Shown: positions 27,604 to 39,600 of the stretch, piece by piece
Layout: each line of letters opens with the position of its first letter
Numbering within the stretch: position 1 is the stretch's first letter
From: Mantamonas sphyraenae
Taxonomy: Eukaryota > CRuMs > Mantamonadidae
Direction of reading: 5' to 3'
NCBI GenBank assembly: GCA_026936335.1
Contig: JAPMXV010000060.1
Coordinates: 124,001-188,000, forward strand
Length of the DNA: 64,000 bases
Notes under the pieces: generated by a model
Databases searched by the model: none
What the model was told of the DNA's origin: nothing
What the model saw: only the letters and a program-made list of their open reading frames with translations
Translations under genes and position numbers: made by a program

Positions 27604-30600
27604 ATGAGTGGCGACAAACCCATCGGTGGACTCAACCTGGGTGGGTTGTCGCGTCTGGACAATGACCAGCCAAGTACACCACGTAGGCAGAGCAGCGGCC
27701 TGTCCTCACAGGGAACGCAATCATCGCGCCGCTCTGCAAGCTCCAGGACATCTGAGAATTCAGCCGATGATGGAGAACAGGTTAGTGTCTTATGTAGAGG
27801 CAATTGGAAGCAAAATGTGGCGCACAGGAGGCGTTGCTGGGAAATGGCGGGTGTGTGGCGGGAAGCGCTTGAAATTTGACGAATGGCGGTTATTGGGTGA
27901 AAGCATGCGTGGGAGGGTGGAGAGGGACACTGGGAAGCGAGAAAAGGCTGACATGGATGCGGGATACACCCTCCATTCACAGGAGTCCTATGTACAAACT
28001 CGTTCGCAATCGCAGCCGCGGTCGGAACGGCAGGAAGATGCGGCAAAGAGGCGGCCAGAGAATGTGCGGCGCGAGCGAGGGCAACGGGGCATGGGTGGCC
28101 TGTCGCGGCCGCCGCCAACGCCGAAACGCAAGACAAAGGAAAGCTCCAAACCAGGCAGTGGGGCAGTGGGGCTCATGAATCTGTTCATTCCGCCCCCAGA
28201 GAGCGAACGAAGTCCGCGAGGGCGGACGCCTCGCGGCCAGGCGAGCCCACGAGGGAATTACAACCGCAACACGGGCGCAGAGGGAGGGCGTGGGGACAAA
28301 ACACCACGTTCCGCTGGAAGCAAGACGCCGCGGAGCTCAGGAAGCAGGACACCGCGGTCGACGGCGTCTCCGCGAGGAAGCAAGAACACGCGCAGCGGCG
28401 GGATCCAGTCCGAAGAGGACGACTCATTGGTGATGAGCCCCATGACACTGGACAGCGTGTCTGAAGACCGTGAAGATGAGGAGGCAGCAAGTGCTGCGGG
28501 AAGCGCAAACGCATATGGCGAGGTGAAAAGGAACCCCAATTTCCAAGGCTTTGGCAAGAAGAAGCAGGCTTCACCGAAGTCAACCACGACTTCCACGACA
28601 ACTACATCCACGTCTACACAATCAGCGTCGTCAACAGAGGATGACCATGGTAATGTGCGACGCAACCCGAACTTCCAGGGCTTTGGTAAGAAGAAGAGCA
28701 CGCCGAAGGAGGAGGAAACACCGAAGGAGGATGACCATGGCAATGTGCGCAGGAATCCGAACTTCCAGGGCTTTGGCAAGAAGAAGAGCACGCCGAAGGA
28801 GGAAGAGACACCGAAAGAGGATGACCATGGCAATGTGCGACGCAACCCGAACTTCCAGGGCTTTGGCAAGAAGAAGAGCACGCCGAAGGAGGAAGAAACA
28901 CCGAAGGAGGATGACCATGGCAATGTGCGACGCAACCCGAACTTCCAGGGCTTTGGCAAGAAGAAGAGCACGCCGAAGGAGGAAGAAACACCGAAGGAGG
29001 ATGACCATGGCAATGTGCGACGCAACCCGAACTTCCAGGGCTTTGGCAAGAAGAAGAGCACACCAAAGGAGGAAGAAACACCGAAAGAGGATGACCATGG
29101 CAATGTGCGACGCAACCCGAACTTCCAGGGCTTTGGCAAGAAGAAGAGCACGCCGAAGGAGGAAGAAACACCGAAGGAGGATGACCATGGCAATGTGCGA
29201 CGCAACCCGAACTTCCAGGGCTTTGGCAAGAAGAAGAGCACGCCGAAGGAGGAAGAAACACCGAAGGAGGATGACCATGGCAATGTGCGCAGGAATCCGA
29301 ACTTCCAGGGCTTTGGCAAGAAGAAGAGCACGCCGAAGGAGGAGGAAACACCGAAGGAGGATGACCATGGCAATGTGCGACGCAACCCGAACTTCCAGGG
29401 CTTTGGCAAGAAGAAGAGCACGCCGAAGGAGGAAGAAACACCGAAAGAGGATGACCATGGCAATGTGCGACGCAACCCGAACTTCCAGGGCTTTGGCAAG
29501 AAGAAGAGCACGCCGAAGGAGGAAGAAACACCGAAGGAGGATGACCATGGCAATGTGCGACGCAACCCGAAATTCCAGGGCTTTGGCAAGAAGAAGAGCA
29601 CACCAAAGGAGGAGGAAACACCGAAGGAGGATGACCATGGCAATGTGCGACGCAATCCGAACTTCCAGGGCTTTGGCAAGAAGAAGGTGACGTTGAACAC
29701 GAACAGCACAACCGGCGACAACAACGATAAGAAGCCAACTGCGAGCAAGGATCACGGTGAGGTAAAGAGGAATCCCAACTTTCGAGGCTTCAGCAAGCGC
29801 TCAGGGGCAAGCGCAGTGGCTCAACTTGCGCTTGGAAACGAGTCGCCAAGCTCAGAGAGGAGTGACGACGATTCTGGGAGCAGCTCGTCAGGGAACAGGA
29901 GAAAGGCAGGACGTACAAAAAGCAGGTTCCAGGATTTTGCCGGACTTGCGCGAGGCACGGGCAGATCTGGTGAGAAACCATCGACACTGAAAGAGGCGGA
30001 GATGCACATTGCTGCCTTGCAGGGAATGCACGACACAGTGATCCGTGAGCTGGATCACATGACCGGAAGCAGGGGGGCGCTGGTGGAGCTGCACCAACAA
30101 CACATGGCGCAGACCGTGGAGATTGCCACGCTGGCATCGTATATTCTGGACGCACGATCAACCGTGCATCGTTTGCATGAGCAGTACAAGGTGTTGCAGC
30201 AAAATGTGCTGGAAATGGGCCAGCCATCGACAGCCATCAAGGCAAAGACGGCTGAGCTTGTCAACCGTCTCGGCTTGCGGTTCGACGAGATGTTCACCAA
30301 TGGCCAACACTTGGAAGAGCTGGCCAACCTGATATCCAACCGCATCTCTGCGTTGCTGGACTATGCGCGGAGTGCGGGCGTACCACATGTGGAAGAGAGC
30401 ATCGCCGAGCTGCAGAGCCAGTGTGAGACCCTGTCTTTGACTGCGTTGCACCTAAATAACCAAGTCATCGAGTTCACATCGGGCAAGGAAGCACACGAGG
30501 AGGTGTCTGGGGCCATGCAACAGAAGCTCCTTTCGACACGGGAAGAGCTGGCGGAGTGCCTGGACCACCTGACAAGCAGTGTTAAGCAGCTGCAAGACGT

Positions 30601-33600
30601 CACCGAAGAGCGCGACGACCTGTTGGAGCTTCTGGAGCAGGTGCTGACAGACGCAGCGAATATGGAGCAGAATAGCGCGAGTGAACTGTTCCAAGAGTAT
30701 GATAGCCACCTGACGGAGGCGCACAACGCGTTGCTGCGCTTCCAGGAGTTGGCAGAGCAGCTGGAGGCAGAGGTGAGCAGCATTCGACAAAAGCACAAAA
30801 AGTTGCTCAAGGTGCACAAGCGCACAAAGGAGGACCTGGCGGCCGAGGTAGAGCGCAACGAGATGGAGGCAGAGTGGTCACAGTCGCTGAACACGCAACT
30901 GGAAGAGGAAAAGGCTGAAGTTCACAAGCTTCGCAAACGTGTGAGTACGTTGACCGAGGCCAACCTGGAGATGGAGGCGCAGATGCGACGGGAACGCAAG
31001 GAGCGGGCGGCAGCTGCTGCACAGATGCCTGCTGGCCTTCGAGGAAGCTCGGCGGCGATGGAACGTGCTATGGAACGCATGCAGGGATCGAGTGGACTGC
31101 GCAGGTCTGCCAGCACATTGATGCTGGCCGACACGTCGACATGTGAGGATTGTCAACGCGCAGTGGAACTCACTGGGGTGAGCAGTCTGTGTGAACTGCA
31201 CGATCCCAGCGAGAGCGCAGTGCCCGATCTGCGCAATCTGTTGCGTGCCAACACGCAAGGATCGCAGGTAGTGAGCGAGTCGACTCGGGAAGTGGCGACA
31301 GAGGTATCCAGCAAACCGCACAGTGTTACGACCTTGTCCCGGTCTTTATCGCGCGTAGACGATGAAGTGGTGGTTGTTGTGCGCAAGAGGCGTCGACGCA
31401 CGCAGCGACACAAGCATGGTGCTGTGGAAGCGACGGTGGAACAGCTGCGACAGGCGCACAAACAGTTGCAGGAGGCAGCGGAGCGCGAACGGGCGCTGGA
31501 GGAGCAGGTGACGGCCATGGAGGAGAACCACGAGGAGCTTCAGAAAGAGATCACGTTTGTGCGGCACAGGGAGGCGCAGAACAAGGCCATGCAGGAAACC
31601 AAGGTGGCGTTTGTACATCAACAGCTGGTGCGTGCGCAGAGGGAACTGAAGGACGTGAACGTGCTGATGCAGCAACGTGATCGACAGTTGAAGCACGCAG
31701 CAGCCCTGGTGGATCGCGGAAACAACATGCAGACGAAAGTGGAGGACTACATCCAGCTGCAGCGGCTGCAGGACGAGAAGCTGGCGAGCGCGACGCAGCA
31801 GAACAGCATCAGTAGGGAACGCATCCGGGAGCTGGAACAGCTGCTGCAGCAGGAAAAGGCTCACACAGAGAAGCTGAACAGCGAGCTGGACCAGTTGGAG
31901 CGTCAACTGGATGAGCAGATGGAGGAGAAGCAGGACAACGACAAGGAGGCGCCAGAGAAAGTGGATGTGAGCGTGGTTGCCAAGCTGCAAAGCACCGTGG
32001 AAGAGCTGCAGCGCGAGCTGAAGCGTATTGGGGTGGACAAAGCGGAGCTGACAAAGAGCAACGAGAGCTTTGTGGAGGAGCTGAAGAGCGTTCGTGGCCA
32101 ACACAAGCTGGTGCTGGAAGAAATGGAAACGCAAAACAGGGGTCTGGAAGAGCAGCTGGCAGCTCTGCGTGCACACGTGTTGCAAGTGGAAACCGACCGG
32201 GATGAGGCGCGCAGCCAAAACGAGGCGGTCGAACGCAAGCTGAAGGAGGCCGAGGAGGCACACGTACGTGCTCTAAACGAGTCCCAAACCGACACCAAGG
32301 CGGCGTTGGCCAAGGCTGAAACGACAGAGACGCAACTGGCGGCTGCCCTGGAACAAATCGAAACCCTGAAGCAAGGGGGTAACGAGGTGGACAAGCGCCA
32401 CGAATCAGAGCTGGCCAGCAAAGACGCACAGATTGAAGAGCTGCACCAACGCCTGGGGTCGCTGCAAAAGAAACACAAGGATTTGAAGAGCGAGCTGCAA
32501 GAGGTTCAGCAAGCGTCGAAAGAAGCGGAACGTGTGGCACGGGAGAGCAAGGAGGAGAACGAGCGGCTGGCGTCGAGCATGGCCAAACAGCAATTGGAAC
32601 TTGCGTCTCAGAAGGAGACACACGAGCGGCTGAGTGCACGTGTCGAAGCAAGCAACAAGGAGGTGAACAAGCTGCAGGAGCAACTGGCAACCTCGCAGAC
32701 GGCGTTGGCCGATCTGCAAAAGAGGTATGCGGAAATGGAAGCTCAACACAGCGAGCAAGCACAGAAAGCACAGCTGTACAAACAGCTGCTGATGCACGGG
32801 TCGTTATCATCCAAGCCAGCAGAACCGCAGAAAGGGAGCGGGGACACCACCGAGCAGAAGGAACAGGCAGATGAGGCAGGTTTCGTGTGCGCCACATGCG
32901 TGCGCAACGAGACATTGACGGGCGAAACCATGCTGTGTCCTGTGCATTCGCTGGAAGATGGAGAGTCGAGGAATAAGGAGCTTGCAGTGAAGCAACGCAG
33001 CCGTCAGCAGATGATGGCTGTTGTCACTTTGGACGAACGAGAAATGGAGGACAGTGAAATGGTCAGCGGAGCACCTGCACGCGTGCTCGTATCGGAGGGT
33101 CCCAAGGAGGAGAAGCTGCGCAGCGGAGCATCGAGCGTGACGTCAATTGGGGCAAAACGTGATCATTTGGAGCGCAGTGCTTTGGAAAGCGAGGTCGTGG
33201 AGCTGCGCATGCGAGCAGAGGAAGCACAAATCGAGGCGGCAGGTGCGCAGGAGGAGATCTCCACTCTGAAACATGAGCTTCAGCAGGCCAAGATGGGCAA
33301 AGAGAATGGGGAGACGGCCAAACGAGTACAGGAGCTTGAGGGTGTGCTGGAAGACACGCAGATGAGGCTGCGACACGCCAAGGAGGGGATGCTGTTGGTG
33401 GAGGCTGAGGTGAAGGAGGCACAGAAGAAAGAGGCAAAGGCACATATGGAGGCTGTGGATGCACAGCGGCGCGTGGAGGAACTGAAGGCAGAGGTGAAGG
33501 TGCTTAGGGAGAAGAACGAAGCGTTGGATGAAGCGCAGACGAGAATGCAGCAGAGCGCGACACAGGGACAGGAGGAGCTGGAGCGCCAGGTTGTTGCGTT

Positions 33601-36600
33601 GAACAAGCAGCTGGAAGAGGCAGAGGCAAAAGCATCGCGAGCCGAGGCATTGGCCAGCGAACGCGAAACCGCACTGGCGGCTGTGCAGAAGCAACTGACG
33701 CAGGCCGAGAGCAACGTAGAGGCTGCGAACGGAGCATTGGCAGAGCAGGAAAAGGCGGCAACACAGGCAAGGGCAGAAGTGGTAGAGAGCAAGAAACACA
33801 TTGCGGAGTTGGAGGGTGAGGTGCAAGTGTTGACGAATCGGGACCGGGTGGCACAGCGACGTCTGCAGGCACACGAGCAGGAGATTACGGAGCTGCGAGG
33901 TCGCCTGGAGCGCGAACAAGCAGAACACGGAGTGTCGCAGGAGCGTGCAATGTCTGTGGAGGAGGAACTGGACCGTTTACAGTCCATGCTTGCGCGAGGC
34001 GGTGGACGGGAGCGAGCCAACTCGGACACAGACGAGGCACGCGTGATCAAGAGGTCTCGCTCGACGCGATCGAGCCTCTCGGAGCGGGGACCGGAAGAGA
34101 TTGCACTGCTGAAGGAACAGTTGGAGAAGCAGCAACTGGAGAACAAGAGTCTGAAACGGCGATGCGCCCAGCTGGAGAAACAGGCGGCAGTTGCAGATGA
34201 CACGTGCCAAGGGCTCATGGCCAAGGTGGAGACACTGCGTCAGGAGCTAAACGGCATGCGAGCAGCAGAGAAGCTGCAGTGGCAGCGATTGGAGCACATT
34301 GGCGAACTCGAGGTCGGAAACAACACTGGGAGCAGCATGGTTGCCAAATCGCCTCGCCGACGCAACAGCATGAATGTGGACCCTCCCGCATCGACATTGT
34401 CGCCGAAACGACGCGGCAGTGCGACGGACGCGACGCCGTTCGACACGTTGTTGGCCCGCGTGGCAACGCAACGCAGCTCTTTCACACAGGCATTGGACGT
34501 GTACAAGCAACGTGTGGCCGACGAGAAGCACAAGCTGGAGGAGGTTGAACAGGAAAAGGACACGCTGCGACGGGAGCTGCGCCATATGGAAGTGGAGCTG
34601 GCGAAAGCACGTCACGAAAACACCGAGAAACAGAGCGCACTGGAGGCACGAACGGAGGAACTGAAGAAAGCAAACAGCAAAGCACGTGAAGTGGAGCGAG
34701 AGGCACGCACTGCGCTGACGGAGGCGAAGGAGTTGCGCGAGCAAGCCGAATCCAAATCGAGCAAGCTGGACAGCAAGACTCGGCAGCTGAAGGAGGCACA
34801 GGAACAGGTGGACGACCTGCAGCAGCAGGTGGACAACATGGACATCGAGATGAGCAGGCTGCGAAAGAAGAAGGAACGCGTGGATCGCGAGGTAGAGCGG
34901 CTGAACGAGGAAATCCAGGGGTTGCAAGAGGAGAACGCGGATGTGCGCAAGGAGAACCGCAGCCTGACGGACGAGAAGCACAGCGAAAGTGCACGTGTGC
35001 GCGAGATGGAGCGAAAGCTGGTGGAGGAGGAGCAGCAATGGTCGCACGAGAAGGAGTTGCTGAAGCAGCGTCTGTCGCGCGCCGAGCAGAGCGCGGAAGG
35101 ATCTGCGGAGCAGCTGAAGCAGCTGAAGGAAGAGAAAAACAATCTGGCGGAAGAATTGAAGAAGTCATCGGAGCAGCATCGACGCAAGCTGGAAGCGGAG
35201 CAAGCAAAGGTGACGTCGCTGCAGCGTCAGGCTGAACGTGCGGAGCAGGCGGCCAAGGAGAAGACGGCACTGACGGAAGAGCTTTCGAGTGTGCGAGGGC
35301 GGCTGGCAAGGCTCAGCGAGGACAAGATGCTGCTAGAGTCGCAAGTGGGCACGCTGGAGAAGGAAGTGAAGGAGCTAAGGGAGCGTGGGACACGAGAGGA
35401 CATGGTGGCGTCGGCAAAGTGGGACAAGGTACGACAGGAACTGGAGGGACAACTAAAGGAGCGAGACGTGCGTGTGAACCAGTTGCGACACAAAGAAAGC
35501 GAGGCGAGCCTGCGAGCAGAGACGGCGGAACAAAAAGCAGACAGCTTGTCGACGCGTGTGCAGCGTTTGAACGCACAGGTGTTGCAACTGACGGAAGAGG
35601 TGGAGGAAGCGCAGAAAGAGGCACGCAAGAGTCGCACCAAGGCACAGCAGGCGGAGGCGGAGCTTGCAGATGCACACACGCTGATGAACATGGACCGGGA
35701 CAAGCAGCAATCGGCCATCCAACGCCTGACACTGGCAAACGAGCGACTGGAGCGCGAGTTGGAGCAAGTCCGTGCCAAGGCCGACGCAAAGGCCCACGAG
35801 GCTGATTCGGTTGCGGATGAACTGCAGCGGGCCAGGCAGCAGCAGCGCAAGCGCTCTCGCGAGCTCACAGACGAACGAGAAGCGCGAGAAAGCGAGCTGA
35901 TGAACCAGCTTGCAGACGCGGAGCGCGATGTGAAGCAAAAGACAGGCGCAATGCAGAGACTGGAGGCCAAACTGAGTGCGGCCAATGACTCACTGGCGGC
36001 ATTGAAGAAAGAGGTAAAGGAACGGCAGGCAGAAGTGCAGGCAGCGAAGGAAGATGCGCGAAAGGCAACGGAGGCTTTGCAGGAATCACAGGCGACTCTG
36101 GAAGCAAGAATGGCAAAGCTGAAAGCAGAGCTGGCCGAGGCAAAAGAAGGTCAAGAGTCGGTGGCCCAAAAGGCCCAAGCGGCCCAAGAGGGGGTGGCGC
36201 GTGCGCAGGTCGAGAGCAGACGCTGGCGCAAGGAGTACGAGCTTCTGCGAGGTGTGTTGTCGGGAGCCCTGACGATGGACCAAGTGACGAAAGGGTGTGG
36301 ACTGTGTGCACGTGCACGAAAGGCGCTGGGCGACGCAGATGCGCTGTGTGTGGATCACGACATGGAGTTCTTTGAGGTTGTCGAAGGAGCCGGGGAGGCG
36401 AAATTGCTTGAACCGGAGACAATCAACACGGGTCTCATTGTCATCGGAGACTCGCGGGGACAGCACTGTGACCGTGAGATCATGGTGGTGCCATACCAAC
36501 CGGACGTACCGCAACGATCGGGCTTGTTGCGAGAGGCGCTGCGTGCACACCACCGCGCACACTCAGGACCGCACACACCGCGCCACGAAGATGCGTCGAG

Positions 36601-39600
36601 CATGCGATCCAGCCCCGTGATGATGCGTAAGCGTTCTGCGTCGCAGCACTCTGTGCTGTCGGTGGCGTCTGTGTCTTCCATGCACGACGGAGAAACCTCG
36701 CCCCTGAGCGCCGAAGTGACTTGGGCGTTGGGAGGACCCGGTGGCTGGCACCGGGATGACTCTCCGCCTTCTGGATGGCGCTCGCCGACCACGGGATCGT
36801 CGAATGTCCTGCGGCGCCTGTCGACGGCGAGTTCGGCCTCGCTCGCGCACGCGTCGTCTTTGGAGGAGGTGTATGCTGCGACCGACACGCCCGTTCACCG
36901 TCCGGTACAGGATGCAGTTGTCGTGCGCGGAAGCACGACACAACACCCACGGACGATGTCGGAATCTCCATTGTCACGACTTGCAGCAGAGACAGCGCGT
37001 CGTGGGTCGTTGGTGACGCGCACACAGATGCAACACGCAGTGGAGTCGACGAGCAAGCAGTTTGGCATGCTTCAAGAGATGTTTGGCGAGTTGCAAGAAG
37101 AAAAACAGCGCATGGAGGAGCTGCACGAGGAAGAGCTGGAAATGCTGCGTGCACGGTTGCGTGTGAGCGAAGAGGCACGCCTGCAGTTGAGGTCGCAAAT
37201 TACCGCGATGCGCTGGCGATCGGGCGTATCGGAGAAACGCATGGGCGAGATGCGAGTGGAGCTACAGCGCCACCAGCGTGTGCGCATGGTGATCGAGAGC
37301 GCGCACATGCAGCAGGGCGAATCACACGTGGAAGAACTTGCAGAGACAGCAGATGTGCTGGGCACGCTGCTACAGGGCGCCTTGGAGAGTGCCACGGCAT
37401 TGGAGAGCCGGGTTGCAATCTTGGAACACGAGCTGCAGCAGCAGAAGGCAAGGGCCACGGTGCAAGCGGATGCCCTGCGAGACGCCAGGGCTCGCGCAGA
37501 TCATCTGGACGCCCGCATGCGCAATTCTACGAGCAATAGCAGCAGAGGCAGCGAAAGCGTACGCGCGAATACCGTGGACACACACACGGACAAAATGGTG
37601 AAGATGCTGAAGGAATTGCGCAAGGAGCGGGACCACTGGAAAGCAGGTTGCCAGCGTGAAACCAGGCGGTCCCACACACACCTGGGTGTGGCACGCTTGT
37701 TGAATGGCCAACTTGAAGAGCAAGCCATGGTGGCAACAAAGGCACACGCCGCACTGCAAGAACATTTGGTACGCTCAGCCGAAATGACGCAACTTTCGGA
37801 ACGCGAGCGCGTGCGATCTTTTCATGACAGCGAGGCCCTAGAGATACGTCTTCAGCGCGCAGAGGCACGCTGTGAGGAGCTCGAGGGGCGCGTGAAGAAG
37901 CTGAACAAGACAGGCGCCCGGCGCGAGGCAAATGTCGCCGAAGCGAACCGGCAAACTTTGCGCCTGGTGGCCGCGCTACGAGAAAGCCAAAAGGCACTGA
38001 AGAGCAGCGAAGAGGCAGTGACACAGGCACAGGCCGAGGCCAAAGGAGCTAGCCACGGCGCTGAGGTGTGGCAAGAGCGAGCCAGCGAGGCGTCAGCCGC
38101 ACTTGAGAAGGCAAAGTCGGATCATGCATCGGAAGTGGACATGCTGAAACAACAGCTGACGGAACTGGACACCCTGTTGGACGAGAGCAGGGTGGCACTG
38201 GAGGAGCATGTGGCCAACGAGCGACGCGCGGAGGCGGAACGCGCCGCGTGGGTGGAGGAAAAGGAAGCGCTTGAGGGCAGGCTGGCACACATGCGCAAGC
38301 AACAGGCCCAGGCACAGACACAATGGCAACAGGTGTCCCGCAATCAGGTTGCCGTGATGGAGAAGCTGCGTGAAGAAAGCACGCATGCTGCAGCCGCGGC
38401 AGAGACAGAACACGAGGGGCGGGTGCTGATGGAGCGCGAGCTGCGAGAAGCACTGAAGACACTTGAAACGCAGCTTGAGTCTGCAAAGGAACAGATACAA
38501 ACACGAGAGACAGCGCTGCAGGAATCTCAAGGGCTCAACGCAGAGTTGCAGGAGGAGCTGAAGGAGCGGGAGGCCAAGCTTGTGGAGCAGGAGAAGAACA
38601 GCAGCGAGTCGGCACGCGCTGTACAGCAGCTGCGGGAACGTGTGCGCGAGGAGCAGGAAAAGAGACAGGCACACGAAAGCACCGTGCAGCAGCTGCGCGT
38701 TGCGTTGCAGAGGCAGGTGGAGAGCAACCGTGCTGCGGAGAAGAATGCCAAGGAGAAGGACGACGCAGTGGCACGGGACATGGAGACACTGAGGCAGGCA
38801 ATGGGCCAGCTTGAACAGGCGCTCCGTGGAAGCGAAGAGGAAAAGGCACAGATGGAGGTGGGCCTGCGGGAGATGCAATGGGTGATCGAACAGGGCCAGT
38901 CAGAGCGCGCTGCGATGAATCACAGCTTCCAGGGATTGGAAGTGACGCGTGCGACCATGGAGCAAACGATGCAGGACTACGAGCGCAAGGTGGCAGAGCT
39001 GCAGGCCAAGGTGCACGTGTTGGAGGAAAAGAACACGGAGAGTGCGTTGGCGGCCAAGGAGGCCAAGATGCAGCTGACATTTGTGGAGAACCAGTTGGGC
39101 GAAGAACGGGCACGGTCCAAGGAGAAGGAGATGAAGATGCACGTGCTGAGCGAAAGCCACATGCGTTTGCAATCGGACAGCCAACGCGAACAAGAGCGAG
39201 TGGAAAGGCGCCTGGGAGAGCTGGAGCGGGAAGTGAAAGAGGCGGACAAGCGGGTCCAGTTGGCAGAGCGCACAGCAGACAAGAGCGAGGATCAGGTGGA
39301 GCGTGAGAAGGAGCGACTGCGCAAGAGCGAAGAGGAGCGCGAGGAGTTGCGACGAGCGCTGCGTGCACGCGAAGAGGAAGTGGAACGGCTGCAGGAGTCC
39401 AAGGCGGCACTGACGAGACAACGCGAAGAGATGGGAGCGGACCTGGGACAGATGGCAGACATGCACGCACAAGACCAAGCGGCTGTGCAGGAGCTTGGGC
39501 ACAACTTGCGTGCGGCAGAAGAAGAGCTGATGCGAAGGGACGAGATGGTACGTGCACTTGCGGAAGAGCTTGAGCACACGAAACGGCGACTGGCGCATGA

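Noticed and set aside
28640-29686. CRISPR-like array
   Set aside because: The units are contiguous without unique spacers, keep one coding frame, and lie in a eukaryotic gene.
28258-29748. A 496-codon open frame, and two of about 374 codons, on the minus strand across the 90-bp repeat
   Set aside because: They are antisense to the in-frame repeat of the giant gene. A 90-bp period with no stop in one unit keeps every such frame open, so length is not evidence of coding.
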